DNA of 64,000 bases from Penaeicola halotolerans (GTDB lineage: Bacteria; Bacteroidota; Bacteroidia; Cytophagales; Cyclobacteriaceae), in contig NZ_JAEAGO010000005.1 in assembly GCF_016464625.1 (NCBI RefSeq), positions 124,001 to 188,000 on the forward strand, written 5' to 3'. The position numbers were made by a program, and so were the translations under genes. Positions 52,736-61,100 of this stretch are shown here, piece after piece. The notes under the pieces were generated by a model that was not told the DNA's origin, searched no databases, and saw nothing but the letters and a program-made list of their open reading frames with translations. Within the stretch, counting starts at the first letter, position 1, and each line of letters opens with the position of its first letter.

Positions 52736-55654
52736 ATGTCAGAAGATAAAATGATAAGATTAAGCCAAGCGGCACGAAAACTCAATGTGGGGATGACGAC
52801 CATCACAGACTTTTTGGCTAAAAAAGGCTTTCAGGTAGACAGCAATCCAAACTCCAAAATCGATAATGACCAGTTCAATTTATTGGCCAAGGAGTTTAAG
52901 GCGTCTGCTATGGAAAAAGAAGAGGCTAATAGTCTGTCTATCGGCAAGAAGCACAATGAAAACCTTAGCATCAAGGCGGAAACTGCTATGGAGCAAGAGG
53001 AAGAGAAAAAACCTGAGCCTCCAAAAGTAGAAGCCCCTAAAGAAGAGAAGCCTAGTCCAGCTCCTGCTCCTACTGCTAAAGCCGCTGAGGATAATGCTAT
53101 CACTTCTGAAGCACCTAAGCTACAAGGTATCAAAGTCGTAGGTAAAATCGATCTCGATCAGCCTAAATCAACGGTATCCAAAGAAAAAGAGGCTGAAAAA
53201 CCAGCCCCTGAGGCACCAAAAGCTCCTGAAAAGCCAGCTCAACCTACTACTCCTATTGCTAAAAAAGAGGAAGAGCCAGCGAAAGCACCAGTCGAGAAGC
53301 CTAAAGAAACACCTAAAGCAGAGACCCCTAAGCCTGCTACTCCTCAGACGAAAGCTCCAGAAAGCCCTAAAAAGCCACAAGAAAAAGCTCCCATCAAAAA
53401 AGCAGAGCCCGCTGAGGATCAAAATAATGTGATCGAAGCGAAAGCTGATGCGCTCAAAGGTCTAACGGTTTTGGGTAAAATCGAACTCCCTGCTGATCGC
53501 TCAAAGAAAAAAGGTAGCCCTGTGGCTTCATCTGATGACAAATCAGGCAGAGATAAAAAGAAAAGACCTAGAAAACGTATTGAAAATAATGATCGTAGAG
53601 GTCAAAAGGTAAATCCAGGAGCTCCTGGAGCACCAAATGCTGGAGGTCCAAATAGACCTGCTGGAGGAGGAAACGATCGATTCAAAAAAGGTCCTGGAAA
53701 TAACGCTAATCAAAAAGGTAAAGGAAGAATAGAAAAAGCCGAGCCTACTGATAAAGAAATCCAAGATCAAATCAAAGCGACTTTAGCTAGACTCAGTGGT
53801 AACAAGCCAAGCGGATCTACTAAAGGACGTGCAAAATATAAGAAGGAGAAGCGCGCTGACAGAAGACAAGAATTACTTGATAATGAAGCAGCAGAAAGCA
53901 AAATCTTAAAAGTTACGGAATTTATCTCCGCAAGTGATTTGGCTTCTTTGATGGATGTGTCTGTCAATGAGGTGATCTCTACTTGTCTTAGCTTAGGAAT
54001 GTTCGTTTCTATCAACCAACGCCTAGATGCAGAAGCCATCACGATCATTGCTGATGAATTTGGCTTTGAAGTGGACTTCACTAAAGTAGATGAGGACGAA
54101 GATACTGCACTAGTAGAAGAAGAAGCAGCTGAAGATCTAGAAGATAGAGCCCCTATCGTCACGATCATGGGTCACGTAGATCATGGTAAAACTTCCCTTC
54201 TTGACTACATCAGAAAATCAAAAGTAACAGCGGGTGAGGCTGGAGGTATCACACAGCACATCGGTGCCTATGATGTGACTACTAATGATGGTCACAAGAT
54301 TGCCTTCCTCGATACACCTGGTCACGAGGCCTTCACTGCCATGAGAGCAAGGGGTGCTAAGATCACAGACGTAGTAATCATTGTGATTGCTGCCGATGAC
54401 AGTGTCATGCCGCAAACGAAAGAGGCCATCAATCACGCACAAGTGGCTGGTGTACCAATTGTGTTTGCACTCAATAAAGTGGATAGACCAAATGCCAATC
54501 CTGATAAGATCAGAGAGGAACTCGCTAATATGAACATGCTAGTGGAAGACTGGGGTGGTAAATATCAGTGTCAGGAGATCTCTGCTAAAACAGGTAAGGG
54601 TATCGATGAGCTACTAGAGAAAGTACTCCTAGAAGCTGAGCTTTTAGAACTGAAAGCAAACCCTAACAAAAATGCTATCGGTACTGTGATAGAAGCCTCT
54701 CTTGACAAAGGTAGAGGATATGTCACTACAGTGATGGTACAGTCAGGTAAGATGCAAGTCGGTGATGTCGTACTCGCAGGTTCACACTATGGACGTGTCA
54801 AGGCGATGTTTAACCACCTTGGACATAAGCTCAAAGTAGCAGGCCCATCGACACCAGTATTGATGTTAGGTCTTGATGGCGCACCTCAAGCAGGTGATAC
54901 CTTTAAGATTTATGATAACGAAAGAGAGGCTAGAGAAATAGCCAACAAACGTGAGCAGATCCTCAGAGAGCAAAGCTTAAGAACTAAGAAGCATATCACA
55001 CTGGATGAGATCGGTAGAAGATTAGCTATCGGTACATTCAAGGAACTCAATATCATCATCAAGGGTGACGTGGATGGATCAGTGGAAGCACTTTCTGACT
55101 CATTGCTGAAGCTTTCTACCGAAGAAGTACAAGTCCAAATCATCCATAAAGGAGTGGGTCAGATTTCTGAATCTGATGTACTCTTGGCTTCTGCTTCTGA
55201 TGCGATCATCCTTGGATTCCAAGTAAGACCTTCTGGCTCTGCTAAGAAACTTGCTGAACAAGAAGAAATTGAGATCAGACATTACTCTATCATCTACGAT
55301 GCGATTAACCAAATCAAAGATGCCATAGAGGGTATGCTAGAGCCTGAGATCGAAGAAGTGATCACTGGTAATATCGAAGTAAGAGAAGTATTCAAAATCT
55401 CTAAAGTCGGTACTGTGGCTGGATGTTATGTGACGGAAGGTTATGTGAAGCGTAACAACAAGATCAGACTTGTCAGAGATGGTATCGTGAAGTTTGAAGG
55501 TGATATTGATCAGTTGAAGCGATTCAAAGATGATGTATCTGAAGTGAAATACGGCTATGAGTGTGGTCTAAGTATCAAAGGCTACAACGACATCAACGTA
55601 GGCGATATCATAGAAGGCTTCGAACTCAAAGAGGTGAAAAGAAAACTTAAATAA
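52736..55654 (+). CDS. infB: Translation initiation factor IF-2
   Basis: IF-2 is the GTPase that brings fMet-tRNA to the 30S subunit and promotes 50S joining. The ATG at 52736 opens [19 protein letters not shown], an IF2-N module; a TTG two codons earlier is possible. A long Ala/Pro/Lys/Glu-rich linker fills about residues 70-340, followed by a second IF2-N-type helical module ([17 protein letters not shown] near 400). The G domain has [12 protein letters not shown] (near 480), [16 protein letters not shown] (near 528) and [10 protein letters not shown] (near 582). Domains II, III and IV complete it. It is followed by a clear terminator. Confidence 0.97.
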   Translation: MSEDKMIRLSQAARKLNVGMTTITDFLAKKGFQVDSNPNSKIDNDQFNLLAKEFKASAMEKEEANSLSIGKKHNENLSIKAETAMEQEEEKKPEPPKVEAPKEEKPSPAPAPTAKAAEDNAITSEAPKLQGIKVVGKIDLDQPKSTVSKEKEAEKPAPEAPKAPEKPAQPTTPIAKKEEEPAKAPVEKPKETPKAETPKPATPQTKAPESPKKPQEKAPIKKAEPAEDQNNVIEAKADALKGLTVLGKIELPADRSKKKGSPVASSDDKSGRDKKKRPRKRIENNDRRGQKVNPGAPGAPNAGGPNRPAGGGNDRFKKGPGNNANQKGKGRIEKAEPTDKEIQDQIKATLARLSGNKPSGSTKGRAKYKKEKRADRRQELLDNEAAESKILKVTEFISASDLASLMDVSVNEVISTCLSLGMFVSINQRLDAEAITIIADEFGFEVDFTKVDEDEDTALVEEEAAEDLEDRAPIVTIMGHVDHGKTSLLDYIRKSKVTAGEAGGITQHIGAYDVTTNDGHKIAFLDTPGHEAFTAMRARGAKITDVVIIVIAADDSVMPQTKEAINHAQVAGVPIVFALNKVDRPNANPDKIREELANMNMLVEDWGGKYQCQEISAKTGKGIDELLEKVLLEAELLELKANPNKNAIGTVIEASLDKGRGYVTTVMVQSGKMQVGDVVLAGSHYGRVKAMFNHLGHKLKVAGPSTPVLMLGLDGAPQAGDTFKIYDNEREAREIANKREQILREQSLRTKKHITLDEIGRRLAIGTFKELNIIIKGDVDGSVEALSDSLLKLSTEEVQVQIIHKGVGQISESDVLLASASDAIILGFQVRPSGSAKKLAEQEEIEIRHYSIIYDAINQIKDAIEGMLEPEIEEVITGNIEVREVFKISKVGTVAGCYVTEGYVKRNNKIRLVRDGIVKFEGDIDQLKRFKDDVSEVKYGYECGLSIKGYNDINVGDIIEGFELKEVKRKLK

Positions 55655-55657
55655 TCA

Positions 55658-55687
55658 AAAAGAGGAGCCTAGTGCTCCTCTTTTTTT
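55658..55687 (+). terminator. infB operon terminator
   Basis: AAGAGGAGC (55660-55668) and GCTCCTCTT (55674-55682) form a 9-bp stem with a 5-base loop, followed by eight Ts. It ends rimP-nusA-infB three bases after the infB stop. Confidence 0.92.
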
Positions 55688-55696
55688 ATACCCAAT

Positions 55697-55894
55697 ATGT
55701 TGGCGGCTATTTCTTATATCTTACTTGGCCTTTGTGCTTTTTGCTTGATCAGTCTACTTGTTGGTTTGATACATCCATGGCGAGTCTTGTGGTTTTGGCA
55801 GCGAGCCAACCGACTTTTGGTCATCAAGCTCTACAGTATACTACTGATTATTTTCGTGGGGCTATACTGGCTACTTCAAGCGCTCACAAGCTAA
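55697..55894 (+). CDS. Small two-segment membrane protein, unknown
   Basis: This 65-residue frame has two hydrophobic segments (about residues 4-24 and 42-60) around a basic, Trp-rich loop (IHPWRVLWFWQRANRL). Such a pattern, with Gly-Leu-Ile-x-Pro and Trp/Arg after the first segment, recurs in short Bacteroidota proteins in my experience, which favours this frame over the overlapping 76-residue one that starts at 55672. It begins only 10 bases after the infB terminator, with no clear promoter, and overlaps the convergent gene by 24 bases. Confidence 0.6.
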   Translation: MLAAISYILLGLCAFCLISLLVGLIHPWRVLWFWQRANRLLVIKLYSILLIIFVGLYWLLQALTS

Positions 55895-57052
55895 TAAAGT
55901 AGCCCGTCCATCTTGTAAAGTAGTTCCTATCAAATAAGTTTCTCCTCCATCTTGTAATCTGTACTGCGTTTTAAACTGATTGGCTTTTACTGGATAGTTA
56001 CGCATGATTACATTTACTTTCCCATCAGGGTAATACTGTTTAAATATCTTTTTATTAGCCTTTAAAATCTCTTTTACCTTAAAAAGCCTTCCAGGAAAAT
56101 TCTTATTTAGTTCATCTGACGTATAAAGATGACTGTTTTGGTGGAGCTTTGCCAAGCCAAATTTTTGACATAACATTCTAAAAGCTCCCGCCTTGAGCAC
56201 CGCTACATTGGGTTCATATAGGTATTTTTTTGGAAATGAATACCCCACTTCAGCTTCACTCTCATCCGCAAGAGAAAAAGTAAACTCTTGAGCTTCCTCC
56301 TTAGTAAAATTTATAGTAGTGATGCTAGGGTTGTTATTAGTTTTTTGATCAATCAAAAAGAGCAGTTCTTTGCAGTCATTTTGCACCGCCAATACAAAGA
56401 CCTTGGTCACTTGTCCTAACTCTACCAAAGCTTGCTGCAAATCAGTCATGGGGGAAGCCTTGATCAAGATCTGTTTGGCCTTTTCTTTCATCCTAGGCAA
56501 AAGCGCTACCACATTAGGACTACAATCTTCCAATTTATACAGCTTCCTATTGATATCATCTCTACGCGCTGGATCGATATAGAGCAAATCATACACAGGC
56601 AGATTAGCCAATATCGCCTCACTCTCTCCATGGATCACCTCTATATGGCTCGCTCCTAATGCTTCGAAATTATGCTTAGCGATCTCCACCAAGACTTCTT
56701 GCCGCTCTACATAAGTTGCTTTAGATGCCTTTTTCGAAAAATAGAAAGTATCAATACCAAAGCCTCCTGTCAAGTCTAAAACACTCTCATAAGAACAAAT
56801 AGCCGCTTTATATTCCGCAGTCTGCTGCGAAGAGCACTGCTCTAAGGAGATCGCTGGAGGAAATATCACCATCGGATTAGCAGTCCATTCTGGAAGTTTC
56901 ACACCACCCTTTTTGCGACCTGTGATCTGTACTACAGCTTCTTTGAGGTCTATATTGGGATACTTCTTTCCCTGCAAAATGAGCTTATGAGGATCCTCTT
57001 TCAAATGCGCTTGCACAAAGTCGAAAAATTCTGCTATCCAGCTTGATTTCAT
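55871..57052 (-). CDS. THUMP-like class I methyltransferase (PG_1098 type)
   Basis: This 393-residue protein has a class I SAM-binding core: VLDLTGGFGIDTFYFSKKA near residue 92 (motif I), then VIHGESEAILANLPVYDLLYIDPARRD near 138-165 (motif IV-like DPARR), and a C-terminal THUMP-like/ferredoxin-like region with KVNVIMRNYPVKANQFKTQYRL. From memory it corresponds to Bacteroidota proteins typified by P. gingivalis PG_1098. DPARRD resembles RNA m2G or m3U methyltransferases, so a tRNA/rRNA target is likely but unproven. It lies 67 bases downstream of asd, and its 3' end overlaps the small membrane protein gene by 24 bases. Confidence 0.85.
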   Translation of the reverse strand: MKSSWIAEFFDFVQAHLKEDPHKLILQGKKYPNIDLKEAVVQITGRKKGGVKLPEWTANPMVIFPPAISLEQCSSQQTAEYKAAICSYESVLDLTGGFGIDTFYFSKKASKATYVERQEVLVEIAKHNFEALGASHIEVIHGESEAILANLPVYDLLYIDPARRDDINRKLYKLEDCSPNVVALLPRMKEKAKQILIKASPMTDLQQALVELGQVTKVFVLAVQNDCKELLFLIDQKTNNNPSITTINFTKEEAQEFTFSLADESEAEVGYSFPKKYLYEPNVAVLKAGAFRMLCQKFGLAKLHQNSHLYTSDELNKNFPGRLFKVKEILKANKKIFKQYYPDGKVNVIMRNYPVKANQFKTQYRLQDGGETYLIGTTLQDGRATLLACERLK

Positions 57053-57065
57053 ACGGGCAAGATAT

Positions 57066-57100
57066 AAAAAATCCCACTCAGCCTTCCGACCAAGTGGGAT
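57066..57100 (-). terminator. asd terminator
   Basis: On the minus strand ATCCCACT and AGTGGGAT pair around a 14-base loop, then six Ts. It separates asd from the methyltransferase gene, whose start codon is at 57052. Confidence 0.8.
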
Positions 57101-57119
57101 ACGTATTGATAAATATATT

Positions 57120-58109
57120 TTATACGAGACTATGCTCTACTAAGTATTCTGCGATCTGGACAGCATTAGTAGCTGCTCCTTTTCTCAAGTTATCCGCTAC
57201 GATCCACATATTGATAGACCTCTCTTGAGTTTCATCTCTTCTGATACGTCCAACGAAAACTTCATCTTTACCATGCGCTGTCAGAGGCATTGGATAGACA
57301 TTGTTTTTAGGATCATCCTGAAGCACTACTCCAGGTGTATTTGCTAGAATTTGCTTTACCTCCTCTAGATCAAACTCCTTTGCAAACTCTATATTTACCG
57401 ACTCAGAGTGTCCACCCATCGTAGGGATTCTCACCGTAGTAGCCGTCACCTTTACACTATCATCACCAAGTATTTTTTTAGTCTCATTGACCATTTTCAT
57501 CTCTTCTTTGGTGTAGCCGTTGTCCATGAAAACATCAATGTGAGGCAGTACATTGAGGTCGATTTTGTGTGGATAAACCTTTGGGCCATCGATACCAGCG
57601 CGCTCATCCATCATCTGGTCTACTGCTGCCTTACCCGTACCTGTCACCGACTGGTAGGTAGATACAACCACACGCTTGATTTGATACTTGGCATGTAGTG
57701 GAGCTAATACAAGCACCATTTGTATGGTAGAGCAGTTTGGGTTAGCAATGATACGGTCGTCTATACGAAGAGACTTAGCATTGATCTCCGGCACTACTAG
57801 TTTCTTACTAGGATCCATTCGCCATGCAGATGAGTTATCCACTACGATAGTACCTACTTCAGCAAACTTAGGAGCCCACTCCAGTGAAGTACCACCACCA
57901 GCTGAAAAAATAGCGATATCAGGCTTTTGATTCACTGCATCTGCCATGCTAATCACGGTATATTCTTGGCCATTGAAAGTCATCTTTTTACCAGCAGAAC
58001 GCTCAGATGCCACCAATAGCAACTCGTCAAATTTGAAGTTTCGCTCTGCCAAAACTTTTAAAATCTCGCCACCTACTAGTCCGGTAGCCCCTACTACTGC
58101 TAATTTCAT
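57120..58109 (-). CDS. asd: Aspartate-semialdehyde dehydrogenase
   Basis: Asd reduces beta-aspartyl phosphate to the semialdehyde for lysine/DAP, threonine and methionine. The 329-residue product has MKLAVVGATGLVGGEILKVLAERNF at the N-terminus (NADP-binding), SAGGGTSLEWAP near 68, the catalytic Cys in IIANPNCSTIQMVLVL near 128, and GGHSESVNIEFAKEF near 235. The family's usual length is about 330-340. DAP it provides goes into peptidoglycan. It is transcribed divergently from the giant protein gene with only 45 bases between starts. Confidence 0.96.
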   Translation of the reverse strand: MKLAVVGATGLVGGEILKVLAERNFKFDELLLVASERSAGKKMTFNGQEYTVISMADAVNQKPDIAIFSAGGGTSLEWAPKFAEVGTIVVDNSSAWRMDPSKKLVVPEINAKSLRIDDRIIANPNCSTIQMVLVLAPLHAKYQIKRVVVSTYQSVTGTGKAAVDQMMDERAGIDGPKVYPHKIDLNVLPHIDVFMDNGYTKEEMKMVNETKKILGDDSVKVTATTVRIPTMGGHSESVNIEFAKEFDLEEVKQILANTPGVVLQDDPKNNVYPMPLTAHGKDEVFVGRIRRDETQERSINMWIVADNLRKGAATNAVQIAEYLVEHSLV

Positions 58110-58154
58110 TTTTAAATTTTTTTGCTAAATACGTACTTTTTCAGCATTTTTAAA

Positions 58155-61100
58155 ATGATGAAAGCTTGTAAATCGTTCATTTACTTTCTTTTATTTTTTA
58201 ATTATTTGACTTCCTTCGCTCAAATAAATAGCTACCCTTATACCCAAACTTTTGAAGATACTTTCATCACTGGTGATAGCATCAACTTCCTCCCGAGCTG
58301 GTGGGGAAATACTGTAGGTACAAGCAATAGAATCTTCCGAGCGGCTAATGAAGGTCGAGAAGGAAGTGCCGCCCTAGCTGCTCAAACCATTGGAACATTT
58401 AATGCAAACATCCAAATCTCTACTGATCTCAGCAGCTTAGTGATTCCTAGAGTTACTTTTTGGGCCAAAACCAATCAAAACGGAACAGCAACCTCTACCC
58501 GAGGAGTCATCGTCACTGCTTCTATTTGGGTAGATGGAGTTGAAGTATCTAATCAGTTGATAGGAGATGCTACTGTTTTTCCAAATGCTAACACCCCCTA
58601 TTCCCAATATGAAATCAACCTGCCTCCAGAAGCCATGGGATCTCCTGATGTGATGATTTCTCTCCTGATAGAATATGGTGATGGAACGGGTTCAGCAGCG
58701 AGATTCTTCATGGATGACTTCACGATAGATGATGCCTTTGAGCCACTCGCGATCACTAAGATTCAGGTACTATCTGAAAACTCTCTAGCTGTAGTTTTCA
58801 ATAAAGCAATAACAGAAACCAGTGCTAGTAATCCAGCTAACTATACCTTTACTGACGGAGTATCTTGTGACCTTGCCACTTGGTTTGTCGATCGACCAGA
58901 CTCAGTAATCCTACAGACCTCAGGATTTGCATTTCAAACATACGACCTGAGCATTAGTGACATAGAAGCGCAAGATGGAGAAATCCTTACATCAATGCTG
59001 AATGGATCTTTTGAACTGCAAGAACTCCTCATAGAAAATGTAGAGCAAGTTGACAAAACAACCATTGAAATTACTTTCAACCAAGAGATCGATCCCATCT
59101 CAGGTAGCGACAACACAAACTATCAAGTAGATGAAGTTGGAAATCCAAACAGTGTTACGGTTAGTGGAAATCAAGCTACTTTGACCTTTTTGCAGGAATT
59201 TGACTCTTATGTCAACTATACACTGATAGTTAGTAATATCGAAAATTTTGGAGGTTACACCCAACTTACCTCTGTCAATAACTTTGAGCTATTTTATGTA
59301 GATCCTCTTGCTGTCGTCAGCGCACAAACACTTAGTCATACTGAAGTCAGTGTGACTTTCGATCAAGCACTGGAGGAAAGCACAGCCACCAATTTGACTC
59401 ATTTTTTCATCAATCAAACAATTGGAAATCCATCCGCAATAAGCTGGTCAACTGACACTCCAAATAGAGTAATTCTCCAACTAGCCAAACCATTAAGAAA
59501 TAACGACTATCAACTGACCATCAATGCCGTTTCGGGAGTATATGAAAATCCCATACCAACAGATACATCTATCGACTTCAGCTTTGTACAGAATGTTTCC
59601 TCACAGGATTTGATGATCAGTGAATTTTTACCAGATCCAAATCCAAAAGGGCTGATCCCGCCAAATCCTGTGCTTCCAACTGCAGCCAATGATGAGTTCG
59701 TAGAATTGTACAATCACAGTGAGCAAAATATCAATATCGGTGGATTTTTACTCAATGGTCGTGAGATCGAAGACTTTCTCATGCCAGCTAAAAGCTATGT
59801 CATCATAGTAGCAGAAAGTAAAAGAGAGGTATTTGAAGTGTTTGGCGCTGTGGCTGTCGTTCCTACATTTGCTGCACTGACCAATACTGCTGGTACTATC
59901 ACACTCGATACAGATGTAGGCGAAAGATTGGAGTCTATCACTTATGATACTTCATGGTATCAAGATGCTGAAAAAAGTAATGGCGGTTGGTCCATAGAGC
60001 GTATCAATCCAACACTAATCTGTAGCACTGTGACCAATTGGCGCGCTTCTGAAGCAGCCGAGGGCGCAACACCTGGACAAATCAACAGTGTGTTTGATGA
60101 TTCGCCAAATCTCACTGCCCCTACCATCTCTTCTGTACTTGCTGATACTGATCAGGGCTTGAAGATTACTTTTTCTGAACCCATGGATCTCAACTCGCTA
60201 CAAGCTGCCAGCTACCAAGTAGCTAGTCAAGCGGCTCAGCTGGATAGTGTAAGTCAAACCATCATAATACTCCAACTCACCCAAAACATGCTAGATGGAG
60301 AGCACTATCTGATAGAAATCACGGGCGCTACTGACTGTCAAGGAAATGTCCTGACAGAAACTTTTGATTTTCTATATGATACCAGTCCTCCACAGCTGAT
60401 TGATATTAGGTATTTAGAAAACAATCGCCTACTTCTCTCCTTTGATGAAGTGCTTTTGAGTAGCTCTGCTACTAACCGACTTAACTATCGGGTCAATGCC
60501 GAAGCTGCTGCCGAAGCCGAGATCAGTTCACCACAAACTATATCTCTACAACTAGCAAATCTTCTTGTGCTCGATAGTGCATATACACTTTCGATCAATG
60601 GGCTTTCCGACCTTCAAAACAACGTGATTTTTGATACACTGAGAAGGGAATTTCTTTACGAGTCTGCCATAGACAGTGTGTGGGTGACTACCTCAAATCA
60701 GCTGACCGTAAGATTTAAAGAAGCAACTAGTGCTCGATCTGAGCAAAATAGCCAGTACAGTCTAGGATCTCAATCACCAATAGCTGTCAGCAATGTGGGT
60801 TCGAACTATGACCAATATTTACTGACCTTTGAGCAAAGCTTCTCCCAAAACAGCAATTTACTTCTTCGAGTAGATTCGACCTTTAGCCAATCGCAAATAC
60901 TGTTACAAACGCCTGCATATCCTTTTAGCTATGATACCAGAGCACCATCGATCAATGCTGTGACTGCCATAGATGCAGAAACTATAGAAGTCATCTTTAG
61001 TGAACCTGTCAATGCGGAGAGAGCCGAAGCAGTCAACAACTACACAATCAATAATGGTATAGGTAACCCTATCCAAGCCATTCAAAAAGCCGACAAAAGT

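Noticed and set aside
53168-53422. Ser/Phe/Arg-rich minus-strand frames inside infB
   Set aside because: They arise from the reverse complement of the Ala/Pro/Lys/Glu-rich IF-2 linker codons.
55672-55902. 76-residue plus-strand frame overlapping the 65-residue membrane protein
   Set aside because: Starts inside the infB terminator stem and has random-looking composition; the 55697 frame is more protein-like.
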